From contig NC_012873.2 of the NCBI RefSeq assembly GCF_000003195.3, positions 33,264,730-33,328,729 of the forward strand: a stretch of 64,000 nucleotides of DNA, read 5' to 3'. The translations under genes were made by a program, and so were the position numbers. Positions within the stretch are counted from its first letter, which is position 1; every line of letters starts with the position of its first letter. Shown piece by piece: positions 34,318-46,030 of this stretch. The notes beneath the pieces were generated by a model. It saw only the letters and a program-made list of their open reading frames with translations, did not search any database and had not been told where the DNA came from. Source of the DNA: Sorghum bicolor. Its lineage: Eukaryota; Streptophyta; Magnoliopsida; Poales; Poaceae.

Positions 34318-35020
34318 TGTTGACACCGTTTTCAGGCACGTGTCCATGATCGGTAAAGTGTGGATCGGCAAGATGAAATGGTGTTGCTTGATCTGTAGGA
34401 TGAGTTGCCGATGGAGGATGGTTGCCGATGGAGGGGCTGTTGGACATGACTAAGTCTATAGGTGGTAATGTGTCTGTGCCGATGGCTACGACGAGGGAAT
34501 CTGCCGATGATATGGAGGAAGAGTCTGGAAACTGCCGATCGGCTTGTGGAGGTGTTTCTGTTTGTCACGGGGGGATAGTTTTATGTTTTTCTTAGTTATT
34601 CAAATCATTTTGTATACGGATTCTGTGTAATTTGGAATTCGAGTTCTAGTCGTATCTGGTTGTAGCTCTTTGAGCAGGGTATAAATATAAACCCTAGGGC
34701 TTTGTAATATATCAATCAATCAATCAATCAATAAAACATACGTTTTTACTCATATTCCAAGCATCTACTTTTTCGACGACTTCGTCATACTTTTTCCTTT
34801 TCACTACGAGTTCTTAGGAATTCGTCGACTTAAGCTCGGCGTGTTCTCAAGTTCCGCGTGAATACCTCTTGGCCGTGACATCCGGGCGCATCGCTGTTGT
34901 CAGGACCAAAGTATTCGAGTTACCACCTTTGCCGATAGTAAGGTCAAATCGGCTGGCACGCCTTAACGTTTGAATCGGGTATTAGCCCTTTGTGTTTGCA
35001 GATCAGCTTTTGCACCAACA
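34318..35020 (+). repeat. Tat element 5' LTR
   Basis: 703 bp from TGTTGACACC to CACCAACA. A TATA box lies at 34680-34690 (TATAAATATAA), a (TCAA)n run at 34711-34731 and AATAAA at 34730. Nine copies of GCCGAT or its complement are in it, including the full palindrome GCCGATCGGC at 34534-34543. Confidence 0.95.
34680..34690 (+). promoter_or_regulatory. LTR TATA box of the Tat element
   Basis: TATAAATATAA about 340 bases before the LTR end. The same box is at 46851 in the right LTR. It would start the genomic RNA. Confidence 0.7.
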
Positions 35021-35027
35021 CATCTTT

Positions 35028-35046
35028 TGGCACGCCCAGTGGGACC
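35028..35046 (+). other. Primer-binding site of the Tat element
   Basis: TGGCACGCCCAGTGGGACC starts 8 bases after the LTR. It begins with TGG, as required to pair with a tRNA CCA end. I did not assign the tRNA. Confidence 0.7.
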
Positions 35047-35067
35047 AGATTCAAGATCAAGATCAAC

Positions 35068-37956
35068 ATGTCGACTTCCGAGTTTGATCAAGAAAACGTC
35101 ATCCCCGTGACGGAAGCCAATCTCAAGGATGAGCAGAAGCAAGCTATTGCTAAAGCCATATAGGATTACAAGCAGTAATGCCTGAGGTCCTTCAGCATGA
35201 ACAGGAGTGGCGAGGTGATCTAGAAGGATGCACTGCCGGCACCGCGGCAGGTTACTTTTGAAGCCAATCCTGGCAAGCTTCAAGAGATGGTTGACAGCGC
35301 TATAAACCGTGCTTTGATCAACCAAGCTGGTGTACTGTCTAACACGGTTTTCAATGCCGTGGCAAGAACTTTCAAAGAAGGACAGCTGCCACCAGATTAT
35401 GTGGGCCCCACTTATCACCAACCAACGTCACCAGTGGTCACAGCTCCATCGGCCGCTACGGCCACTGCGGGCATGGAGATTCCTGTTCCGCCAAGCACGG
35501 TGGGAGTCACTAATGCACAATCTACGCTGATGACAACCAATCCACAAACTTCAGATGGGCAGATCAAACTTGCTACAGATCTGTTGGCATCAGCAATGTC
35601 AGGATTGACTCCTCCTAACTGGTGGGGTTATGGCATGCCTCCAGAGTTAACGCCAGGTACTTCGCAGACGACCGATGTGAGGGGCAAGGCTCATATGACA
35701 TCGGCACCCCCAAACATGCCGATGATTCAGAGCCCTCAGTATACCACAACTACTACCGCAAGACCTTATACTGGGAATTCAAAAGCTCCAACGTTCCAGA
35801 TGCCTAACGCATCGGCAGACTCAATGCTGATGCAACAGAGGTCTATGATCCAACCAGGGTATGTCAGTTCAATGATAATGCCTAATTACCAGTCATCGGC
35901 AGGGCCTGTGCCGATGAACGCTAATAATGGATGGCATGGGCAGCAAGTCTTTCCACAAACAACCCAACAAAATCATCAGGCTACAGGGTTCCAACAAGGC
36001 CAGAACTATCCTAGATTCCAGAATCAGGGGATTCCCAACCAGCCAATGAATCTTGGGCAGCAGGTCGGCGTACAACAGACTGGCGGGCAGCAGCTTGGTG
36101 GTCCACAGATTGGGGGTCTGATGATTAACCCAATGTTTCATGCAGATCGTGCGCCACACCGACACGTGGAAGCTTACCAGCAGGTGCCTGATCCGCAACT
36201 GCCCCATCGGCAAGATGCCGATCTTTATTGGGCCGATAAGATTGCTGAAGTGATGAGAGACCAATTCGGGATAAAACCCAAAGTCAATACTTACTCTTAT
36301 CGGACACCGTATCCTCCCGCGTATGATTTGATCCCGCTTCCAAACCGGTACAAAGTACCAGATTTTACCAAGTTTTCTGGGCAGGATGACACGTCAACCA
36401 TGGAGCACGTCAACAGGTTCATCATCCAATGCGGGGAAGCTGGTAACAGGGATGAGTTAAGGGTCCGTTTATTCTCATCATCATTGTCGGGATCGGCTTT
36501 CACTTGGTTTATATCGTTACCTCCCAACTCAGTGATTACTTGGGCCGATCTGGAGAAACAATTCCACAAATACTTCTTTTCTGGGGTCCATGAGAAGAAG
36601 ATTACCGATTTGGTCAAACTAAGGCAACGCAATGATGAATCGGTGGAGAGTTTTGTGCAGAGGATACGAGAAGTCAAGAACAAATGCTACAGCCTAGTTT
36701 TGGATGATCGGTAGCTAGCCGATTTGGCTTTCCAAGGTTTGTTGCCGCACATAAGGGACAAATATGCATCTCAGGAGTCTGAAAGCTTAAGTGACCTGGT
36801 GCAGAGAATCTCCGATCAAGACATCAAGCCGTTTGAACCCAAGAGAGCATGGAATAAAAAGGTATCATTTGTGGATGAAGCGGCGAGCTCAGACTCTGAT
36901 GAAGAACCAGTCATTGGCTTGGCAGAATGGGTGAAAAATAAGAAGCCGATGTCTTGTCCTTTTGGACATAAAGAACCAGAGAAGTTCGCGTCTGACACCG
37001 CCAAGGCCGATAGGATATTTGACTTTCTACTTCAGGAAGGTCAGATCAAGTTGTCACCTAATCACGTGATCCCATCGGCTGAAGAATTAAAAAGGATGAA
37101 ATATTGCAAGTGGCACAATGCAACTTCTCACGACACTAATGAATGCAAGGTCTTCAGACAGCAGCTGAAATCGGCTATAGAGTCTGGAAGAATCAAGTTT
37201 GACAGTTCCAAGACCCAGAAGCCGATGAATATTGATCAACATCCTTTCCCAATGAACATGTTGGATGCTAAGGGAAAGACCAAGGTCCTGACATCGGAAG
37301 CAGCTGAAAGAAGTGTATCGGTGGATCCTCAGCATCAGGTCACTACTGCCGATGCCAAAGGAAGAGGCTTAGTCCAGGAAGGAACTAGCTCGGGAAGGCC
37401 TCCCCGATCTGGTATTGTGATAACTCACAGAAGGCCTCGAGAAACTTGGCAGCAACGTGAAGACCGATATAGGCGCCAGCAGGAGGATTATCGTCGGGAA
37501 GAGGAAAGACGCCGACAGGAGTGGAATCGGCATAGGGATCACTGGAATTGCCCGTTCTTCATCCATTGTTGGGAGGAGAATATCAAGCTTCCCACTGTCA
37601 GAGATTGCCCTGAATGCAACGGTTATGATCGGTACGACAGATCCGATCGGTACTATCATGATAATGATCGGCGTTTCAATGGGCCGATTAGAGGGAGAGC
37701 ATCCGTCCATGATCGGCTGGGAGGCAGGCTCAGCGTGCACGATAGGCTTGGCGATCGTGTTCATTATTTTCCCAGGAACCAGAAAGAACTTGAAGAGATG
37801 GCTAATGCTCGGGTTCCCGATGAGTTCATATTTTGCAAGGATGCCAATACTTATCGGGTAGAGTCAAGGGAGAATCATCACCCGTCGGCAAGGCAGCAGC
37901 AGTTTCCTCCATGGTGTCCAGAGGGGTTGACCAGGACTCAGAAGAGAAGATTGTAG
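35068..37956 (+). pseudogene. Tat element gag
   Basis: ATG at 35068 (MSTSEFDQ). Stops at 35161, 35176 and 35221 break the N-terminus. A 475-codon frame follows with a long Gln/Pro/Asn/Gly-rich region (residues 30-290) and then the retrotransposon gag domain (SGSAFTWFISLPPNSVITW, LEKQFHKYFFSG, LVKLRQRNDESVESFVQR). A stop at 36712 is followed in the same frame by FQGLLPHIRDKY and a zinc-finger-like CKWHNATSHDTNEC (about 37108-37149), then an Arg-rich tail to the stop at 37954. All stops lie in one frame, so only nonsense changes disrupt it. The protein would form the particle. Confidence 0.85.
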
Positions 37957-38694
37957 CGCGAAAGGCGAGAAGAGTTGAGCAAAGGGGAGAACTCCGGACA
38001 GTCTGGGGATCAACAACGATCAGATCCTAAGGGGGAAGGTCCATCGGCAGATGTCAACATGGTATTTATGTTGCCGATGGAGTTCCTTGCGCCATCCAGC
38101 GATGATGAGGTGGAGTTTTCCGACCAAATAGCTCAGTTGGCTCTGGATCCGATGACGGCTATCTTCGAGAAGCCTGCCGATGATGAAAGGCAGCATCTCA
38201 AGGCCCTGTTTGTTAAAGGAAAAGTGGATGGTCAGCCGATGACCAAGATTCTGGTTGATGGTGGAGCTGCTATTAATATCATGCCATATGCAGTGTATCG
38301 GAAGCTTGGGAAAGGGGATCATGATTTGACCAAGACCGATATGATGCTTAAAGACTTTGAAGGGAATGTGTCTCCGGTCAAGGGGGCAATATGTGTAGAG
38401 TTGACCATCGGCAGCAAAACCTTGCCGACAACCTTCTTTGTGATCAGTGCAAAGGGTGCTTACAACCTGCTGTTGGGAAGAGATTGGATTCATGCCAATT
38501 GTTGCATCCCATCTACAATGCACCAATGTTTGGTCCAGTGGGTAGGTGACAAGATTGAAATTGTCCCAGGAGATTCTTCTTATGTCATCGCATCGGCAGA
38601 GGCAGACTCCTATGAAAGGACTAGGTGTATTTCAGGAGAGATTTGGGAAAAGGATTTTCTCAAGGTTGCCGATTACGAGATTCCACCGATCTAA
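37957..38694 (+). pseudogene. Tat element protease
   Basis: Continues in the gag frame. KILVDGGAAINIMP (near 38245-38286) carries the D-G-G variant of the aspartic protease active site and LLLGRDWIHA (near 38470) is the second conserved strand. Ends at TAA 38692, and RT then starts in a different frame. It would mature the polyprotein. Confidence 0.8.
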
Positions 38695-38720
38695 GCAGTC
38701 GGTTCTGACGAAGGTTTTTA

Positions 38721-40272
38721 ATGGATAGGTTCGCCGATGATGGAAAATTAGGCCAGGGGTTCAAATCGGCCGATGATCTAGTAGAAGTAGATATAGGTAG
38801 TGGCGATAAGCCTAGACCCACCTTCATTAGTGCTAAGTTAGATTCTGAGTGTAAGCAACAGTTAACCGATTTGTTAAAGGAATATAAAGATTGTTTTGTT
38901 TGGGATTATACTGAGATGCCTGGTTTGGACCGATCAATTGTTGAGCATCGGTTGCCTATCAAGTCCGGGTTTCGGCCACATCAGCAGCCAGCTCGCCGAT
39001 GTAATCCTAATATCCTCCCTGATATTAAGGCCGAAATCACCAAACTTATTGAAGCTAAGTTTATTCGGCAGTGTCGATATGCCGAATGGATTTCCAATGT
39101 TGTTCCGGTCTACAAGAAGAATGGGAAGCTTCGGGTCTGCATTGATTTCAGGAATCTCAACAAGGCTACGCCGATGGATGGATATCCGATGCCAGTTGCC
39201 GATCTGTTGGTTGATGCTGCGGCAGGACATCGGATAATCAGCTTTATGGATGGCAATGCAGGGTATAACCAAATATTCATGGCTGAAGAAGATATTCCGA
39301 AGACCGCGTTCAGGTGTCCTGGGCATGTTGGATTGTTTGAATGGATAGTCATGACCTTTGGCTTAAAGAATGCTGGTGCTACTTATCAAAGGGCCATGAA
39401 TTTTATATTTCATGAGTTCATCGGCAAGCTGGTGGAGATTTATATTGATGATGTGGTGGTTAAGTCTGGAGACTTCACAAAGCATCTTGCCAATTTATGA
39501 AAGGTGTTGGAGTGCACAAGGAAGCATGGTTTGAAGATGAATTCCAATAAGTGTGCATTTGGTGTATCGGCAGGACAATTTCTTGGTTTCATGGTACACC
39601 AGAGGGGGATTGAAATCAGTCGAAGATCTATTGATGCCATCAACAAGATAGTAGCCCCTACCAACAAGACCAAGCTCCAATCCTTGATCGGCAAGGTAAA
39701 TTTTATCAGAAGGTTTATATCTAACTTGTCTGGTAAAATTCGTGCTTTCAGCCCTCTTCTTAAGTTAAAGGCCGATCAAGAGTTTGTTTGGGGGAAGGAA
39801 CAACAGTTGGCTCTGGATGAAATCAAGAATTATTTAATAAATCCTCCAGTTCTAATTCCACCTCAGCAAGGGAAACCCTTCAGATTGTATTTGTCTACCG
39901 ATGGGATGGTCATCGGTTCGGCTTTAGTTCAAGAGTTTGAAGGGAAGGAGCGTGTAATTTATTATTTAAGCAGGAGGTTGATTGATGCTGAGACTAGGTA
40001 TTCGGCTATTGAGAAATTGTGCTTGTGCTTGTATTTCTCTTGTATCAAGTTGAGGCACTACTTGTTATCGGCCGAATGTACTGTTATTTGCAAGGACGAT
40101 GTAGTCCGGTACAAGCTGTCCATGCCGATTATGAGTGGAAGGATCGGTAAATGGATTCTGGCACTGTCGGAGTTCGATCTGCGTTATGAATCGGCTAAAG
40201 CCGTTAAGGGGCAGATTATGGCCGATTTGGTGACTCAACACTATGGTACAGTGGAGGCCGAGGCCGATTTGT
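38721..40272 (+). pseudogene. Tat element reverse transcriptase and first RNase H
   Basis: RT motifs: VPVYKKNGKLRVCIDFRNLN, FMDGNAGYNQIFMAEED, TFGLKNAGATYQRAMN and the YIDDVVVKS catalytic box (near 39441). TGA at 39498 interrupts it, then the frame continues with FLGFMVHQRGIEIS and the first RNase H (YLSTDGMVIGSALVQE, SAIEKLCLCLYFS). In the Tat lineage this first RNase H is usually partly degenerate, and here too the expected late motifs are altered. A frameshift near 40270-40285 leads to the second RNase H. Confidence 0.85.
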
Positions 40273-40281
40273 GCCTTAGAC

Positions 40282-40680
40282 GCTGTTCTTTGATGGATCT
40301 ACATGTGACCGGGGGGCAGGAATCGGCATAGTATTAGTTTCCCCTCTTGGAAGGAAGTATGAGTTTTCCTTGCCGATTGTTGCCACGTCAACAAATAATC
40401 AGGCTGAGTATCAAGCTTTGATAAAAGGATTAGAATTGCTGAGGGAGGTTCATGCTGATGCTGTCGAAGTCTTTGGGGATTCTATGCTGGTTATAAATCA
40501 ATTGGCTGGAAGCTATGAATGCCGAAGTGAAGTTCTCATAACTTATTACGACCGGAGTATACAATTGTTGAAGGAATTCAAGGATTTCCGATTAGGATAT
40601 GTTCCTCGATTGCATAATGAAGAGGCCAATCGGTTGGCTCAGCATGCCTCGGGATATCAGCCTATGATTGATGCAATATC
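40282..40680 (+). pseudogene. Tat element second, archaeal-type RNase H
   Basis: In the frame after the shift, LFFDGST (first Asp), NNQAEYQALIKGLELL (Glu), VFGDSMLVINQL (Asp) and the PRLHNEEANRLAQHA end are all present, so the four catalytic positions look intact. Acquired archaeal-type RNase H is a known property of Tat elements and is thought to complement the first domain. Confidence 0.85.
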
Positions 40681-40749
40681 GGCAATTGGCGCCGATGATT
40701 GGAGAAAAGAGATCGTTGATTATTTGAAAGATCCATCTAAGAGAGTTGA

Positions 40750-41955
40750 AAGGCGAGTTCGGTTTCAAGCCACCAAGTATGTGCTCCTCGAAGATGAATT
40801 GTACTACCGAACTATTGATTGGATTCTTCTCCGATGTTTGGGCGATGATGAAGCTAGAAGTTTGATGGGAGAAATCCATGAAGGGGTATGTGGAGCACAT
40901 CAGTCGGCTTTCAAGATGAAATGGATGATTAGGAGGAATGGATATTACTGGCCGACCATACTTGAGGATTGTTTTAAATATTTCAAGGGATGTCAAGGAT
41001 GTCAAAAATTTGGCAATATTCAAAGAGCACCCGCATCGGCCATGAATCCTATTATCAAACCTTGGCCGTTCCGGGGATGGGCTATTGATTTGATCGGCCA
41101 AATTCATCCACCATCTAGCAAGGGACATAAGTTTATTCTAGTTGCCACCGATTATTTCACTAAATGGGTTGAAGCTATTCCTTTGAAGAAAGTCACATCG
41201 GCCAATATGATTGATTTTGTGAAGGAGCACATCATTTACCGATTTGGGATTCCTCAAACAATTAGTACCGATCAAGGCACTATGTTCACATCGGGGGAGT
41301 TTGATGAATTCACAATCGGTATGGGATTAAAGTGTTAAACTCTTCTCCTTATTATGCTCAAGCTAATGGACAGGCCGAGGCGTCTAACAAAGGAATTATC
41401 AAGCTCATCAAACGAAAAATTGAAGAAAATCCCAAGCGGTGGCACACATTGTTGAATGAAGCTTTATGGTCCTACCAAATGGCTTGTGATGGGTCAATTA
41501 AGGTTTCACCATATCAGTTGGTGTATGGACATGATGCAGTATTGCCTTGGGAGATTAAGGCTGGATCTAGGCGACTATCTTTTCAAGATCAATTGACTGC
41601 CGATGATTATGCTACTTTGATGACAGACGAGTTGGATGATCTAGCAGGGCATCGGTTGAAGGCTTTGATGAGTATAGAAGAGAATAAGAAAAGAGTTGCC
41701 AGGTGGTATGATAAGAAAGTGAAGGCTAAGGAATTTGCCGATGGAGACTTATTATGGAAATTAATCTTACCGATCGGGACTAAAAGTTCGAAGTTTGGGA
41801 AGTGGTCTCCCAATTGGGAGGGTCCCTATCGGATAAGTCGATCGGCTCCTGGTAATGCCTACATTTTGGAAACTCTCGAAGGAGTCGAATTTCCCAGAGC
41901 ACTAAACGGTAAATACCTAAAGAAGTACTACCCCAGTATATGGGTCGATGCATAA
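40750..41955 (+). pseudogene. Tat element integrase
   Basis: HHCC zinc finger: HEGVCGAHQSAFKMKW and CQGCQKFG (near 40875-41015). Catalytic Asp in RGWAIDLIGQ, Asp in ISTDQGTMFTS, Glu in GQAEASNKG. A frameshift just before 41332 separates the second Asp from the Glu. The C-terminal part has WYDKKVKAKEFADGDLLW and NWEGPYRISRS. The stop is at 41953-41955, and 160 bases later the antisense gene ends, so the two genes converge tail to tail. Confidence 0.85.
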
Positions 41956-42114
41956 GAAGTTCAAATGCCGATGACACTCCTATCGGCTTGGTTGAAATGT
42001 ATCTAGGGCCGGACTTAATGTTTCAAAAGGATGCCGATAACAGTCCTATCGGCTAGACTAAACGTCAAGAAAACTGAAGAGCAGGAAGAGGCAAGTGTGT
42101 TGCCGATGAAGAGC

Positions 42115-45100
42115 TCACATGCTTAGCAGCGCTTGGATGGTTGATATAGCGCGTAGGCGGATCTGGTCGGCTGCTTCTATTTCTTTGATGTCTTCATCGG
42201 CAGAGCCTTCTATCGGCTTTAGCTTCTTCTTCAACTGCAGTGCCTTGCGACCATGGGCGTTCCGTTCTTGTTCAAGGAGTTTGATGGTCTCTGGCAGTTG
42301 GCTCTCTTCCTGTCGGGCTTGAGATAGAGCATCGTCCACTTGTTTGAGTTCTGCTAGCAGGGTTTCTCTCTTGGCCGATAAATCGGAGATCTTCTGCTTC
42401 AGTGCATCTCCTGAGGACTTCAAGGTACCGATGTTCTTGTGCTTCTCATCGGTCAAGAGCTTCTCTTTCATCATCTCCTCGGAGAGCTGGGTCTGAGCAG
42501 CTCTATCGGTAAGGCGCCGGGCGGCCCTCTGGTAATGCAGCTGACGACTATCCAGATGTGCGGCCTGGAAAAGAACTTCTTCGGCATCGGCAGGAATCTG
42601 GCCTCTGAGGGTCTTGAATAGGGCCTTGGCCTGGTCAGAGTCATCGACCAGTTGAGCCGTGTCTTGATGGAGGAGAGCCGACAGTTCTTCCAGCTTAGCC
42701 CTGATCTCTGCCGATGCGATCCCAAATGCCCGGGAGGAACTCGCTTCTTCACCTTCGTCCTCGGAGATATCAATGGCAAAGGAGAATAGGCTGTCAGGAG
42801 AATCCTGTTCCTGAAAAGGAAAATGAAGTGAGTCATTCTATGGTCAGAGCATCGGCAAGTAGTATTGATGGGGATTGGATGGCTTACTTGCTTCAAGGCT
42901 GTCTCTCGCCTCTGACTGGAAGATGTCGATGGAGCCATGGGTTGATCGGCCAGAGTTGCCGATGGGACTACGTCAGCTAAAATTGACAGAAGGGGTTAAA
43001 AGACCAAAAAGAATAAGATCATCGGCAGTAATATTATAAAAATGCATTACCTTGAGGGGGGACGATGCTCGTCTGAATTGAAGAGACTGCCGATGATATG
43101 ATTGAACCTGCTGGATCAGTAGTCTGCTCGCCTACATCGGCTGATATGTCTTCTGGCTGGGGTGCTGCTAGTTGGGGTTCTTCTTGCTGGGGTTCTTCCG
43201 CCTGCGGTACCTCTTGCGGTTGAGGAGATGGTACTTGCTGAGTCTCTGTTTCTAGAGGAGAAGGAGAGGATTCCACCGGAATGGGAGATACCGGAGGAGG
43301 AGGAGGAGGAGTTGCTACTCTCTGACGCTTTGCCTGTGCTCTGGTACCTTTGGTACCCTTTCTCTTTTGCTGGCTGGACTGGGGGGCATCGGTACCTTTG
43401 CTTTTGGTCCTTGCCGATGCGCTGGTTTGCTGATGCAGAAAAGAAGACTTGTGAGTATCAATGTAGCAGATGCAAAAGGAAGATCGGTATAAATGAAAAG
43501 GTTTGGCAATTACCTTGAAAGCCTGTGCCAGAGTGGAAGCGGCTACCGATGGTGATGTCTGAGTTCTCTTGGTGGTAACCTTATTGAGGCGTATGCCTCG
43601 ATGCACGATGGCGACCAATGTAGGAGCATTGTGGCCGATTGAAGAGATTGGACCCGATGCAAGCAGATCAATCGGCTTGCCACTTCTACTGACCGACGGA
43701 GGGGTGTTATCAACCTGAAAAGTCACACAAAGAATCAGTTACCGATGGAAATAGAATTGAAGGAATTGGAACATCGGTTTAAAGATACTTACAGTGTCAG
43801 TGGGGACTTCGTACTCAGGATCGATCATGCCGCGATACGAAAGAGCCGATTTGCAGAATAGGTGCTCCTTCCATTCTGCCCACCACTGCTTGTATGCCTG
43901 AGTGATGAAGGCGGCTGGTACCCACTATGACAGGTTTACATCTGTATCAGCACTTGATGGCAGTTGGGCCACTCGGATCCATTCAAGGAGACTGTTAATG
44001 GTTTCTCTGGGCTTTATCACATCGGCATAACAGAGTGCGATCGGCAGCTGGCCGAAAGCTAACTGACGAGCTAGTGCCGATGGATTGTAAAATTCATAAG
44101 TCTGGGGAGAGGTTTTTCCACTGCCAAAGAAGTTCACTGGTATGGCTCTAGGAGTCACCAATGCCATCATTACTTCATTGTCCTTATCAAGAGCTTCGTC
44201 GAACGGATTGAAAACCAGAGGAAACACGGTGTCTGGGTCATCATAAGCTAACCATGCTCGCTCATCTCTGGCCAAACCTTCGTACAAGGTTTGGAAGAAT
44301 CGGCTAATCTGATCTGGATTACTCCCTGTGCTAGGCAGAACTATGACAGCTTCACCGAAGTTCAAAGGAGGGCGTGTTGCCGATTCCTCTTCACCCAGCA
44401 CATGGTTCTCGGCTATGTCCCTTGGAAAACGCTGAGCGAAAAGATTGAACTCCAGACGCTTGTGCATGTGGAGATTGAGCCACATGTTAATAAACCACCA
44501 GGGACCTCCCAGATTACCGATGGACTGGCCAAGCAAGAGCTTCTTAGTTACTTGGTGGAGGAGGTGATAGGCTGCTCCAAGCAGGTATCGGCCGAGGGGA
44601 AATCGGCCACCATTGGCCAGATTTTCTGCTGCTGCTAGATAAACAGAAGTTGGTCCTACCGATCGGCCACAAAACACGAATTTGTCTAGCCACATGTTCA
44701 GGAAGCAGGTCTGCTCTTTTGCGTCAACAGGGCCTGTTTTGCGGTATTTTTGGATATACCCCGACCAGCCGCCGATGGTGCGGGTTTCTACCTTAGCACT
44801 GGGTTTGGTATCGAAGAAGTGGGTGCTATCGGCAGAAGATATATCTAGGCCAGTGAGCATAGCTACATCAGCAAGTGTAGGGGAAGCAGGGCCATGGCCA
44901 AAGACAAAGGCATTGAGGGTGTCTGACCAGATATAAGATGCAGCTATCAACAGTGATTCATTCTTATGCATATCGGCAATGGACAACCTAATGCATTGGT
45001 CTAGCTTTCTCTCGCCCCACTGGATTTCATTGGAGTTGGTGACCCTCAAGAACCAATCCTTCCACCCCACGGTAGGGCTGGGCCAGGAACGGAAAGTATC

Positions 45101-45385
45101 CTTCCATAGATCCAAAGAAAAGTTCTCTGCTCTAAAAGGGATCCTGTTGGTTTCTGCGTTTATGAGGTCGGTTGGATCTGGATCCCCTAGCGGGCCGAGG
45201 CATTGGAGGTGTGGTTGATCGGTGGGGATAACAATTTTATTAGCCGATTCCTAATGGTTTTGGAGGAAGAAAAGAAAAACACAAAGAAAAAGAAGGAAAA
45301 ATGTTCAGTGAAATGGATTGCGGATGAACAGGGATGAAAGATGAAATGAAGAACTGACCTCCGGAACAATGAAGTTGACGGCCAT
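42115..45385 (-). CDS. Antisense plant mobile domain (PMD) gene, six exons, one in-frame stop
   Basis: Exons on the minus strand: 45385-45359, 45250-43793, 43714-43514, 43429-43051, 42976-42888 and 42810-42115. All borders are GT-AG. The exons total 2,850 bp, exactly 950 codons, with phases that fit. Exon 2 encodes the PMD (aminotransferase-like) domain: WKDTFRSWPSPTVGWKDWF, LLIAASYIWSDTLNAFVFGHGP, TLADVAMLTGLDI, CFLNMWLDKFVF. Exon 4 has a basic run (KRQRV) and Pro/Gln/Glu-rich sequence. Exon 6 is a long coiled coil. One TAG (43925-43927) after about 450 codons would leave a PMD-only protein. Host PMD proteins act in transcriptional silencing and genome stability. The role here is unknown. 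An alternative exon 4 acceptor (43447) also keeps frame. Confidence 0.85.
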
Positions 45386-45535
45386 CTTGCCACAGGAAGG
45401 ACGATCGATGGCTCCGGAGTTGGTGAAGAAGAGACTTCGTCGGGAATCTTGGAGACCTTGAAAGGCGCCGCCGCTGGGAAAATAAAGCTGGGATGGTGGA
45501 ATGATGTGATGGAGAAGGAGTACCCGAGAAGGAAC

Positions 45536-45543
45536 TATTTATA
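45536..45543 (-). promoter_or_regulatory. TATA box of the antisense PMD gene
   Basis: Minus-strand TATAAATA, 150 bases upstream of the ATG at 45385. This spacing allows a start site near 45510 and a leader of about 120 bases. The gene therefore has its own core promoter and does not depend on the LTRs. Confidence 0.7.
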
Positions 45544-45544
45544 G

Positions 45545-46030
45545 GACAAAACGGACAAGGGCAAATCTGACTTATCTCTTTGCCGCATCCACGAAATCCG
45601 AGGGTGCTCGGGTAGATATGGTAACTGTTCGCACAGTAATCAAGGGATTATGCAGGTGATTTGACAGGAAGCGGTCATTATCTAGAGATATTTTACTGTG
45701 CGGGATCTCCTAGTCGGTCCATCGGTAGCGCCTGGTAACGGTCATATTGCCGATGGGGGAGTGATGTGGAGATGGCTGTTTGGAAGGATAAGATATGGAC
45801 GTCTATCGGCAAGTCTCTGTAACGGTCATATTGCCGACATGCGGCTAAAGGGGAAATGTCCGTTTAGGGAAGTTGAGGACTTCGAGGAGTCTGCGGAAGA
45901 ATAGGATCGGGGTTGTTTAGATTGAGGCTGTCGGTTACCAGATTAGGAGCATTAATTGCGGAAAAAGGCATCATTACTGCATAGAATTTTGGAGCATCAA
46001 TGATTTCATACTCCGAAATTGGGGGGCATG
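45545..46030 (+). other. Tat element 3' region with purine tract
   Basis: No gene recognised. It probably holds the upstream promoter of the antisense gene. It ends in AAATTGGGGGGCATG directly before the right LTR, the plus-strand primer (purine tract). The repeated GGTCATATTGCCGA block at 45739 and 45826 is a local duplication. Confidence 0.6.

Noticed and set aside
43162..44936. Plus-strand frames opposite the PMD gene (for example 43162-43518, 44291-44638, 44682-44936)
   Set aside because: Shadows of the minus-strand exons, which have the domain match and splice sites.
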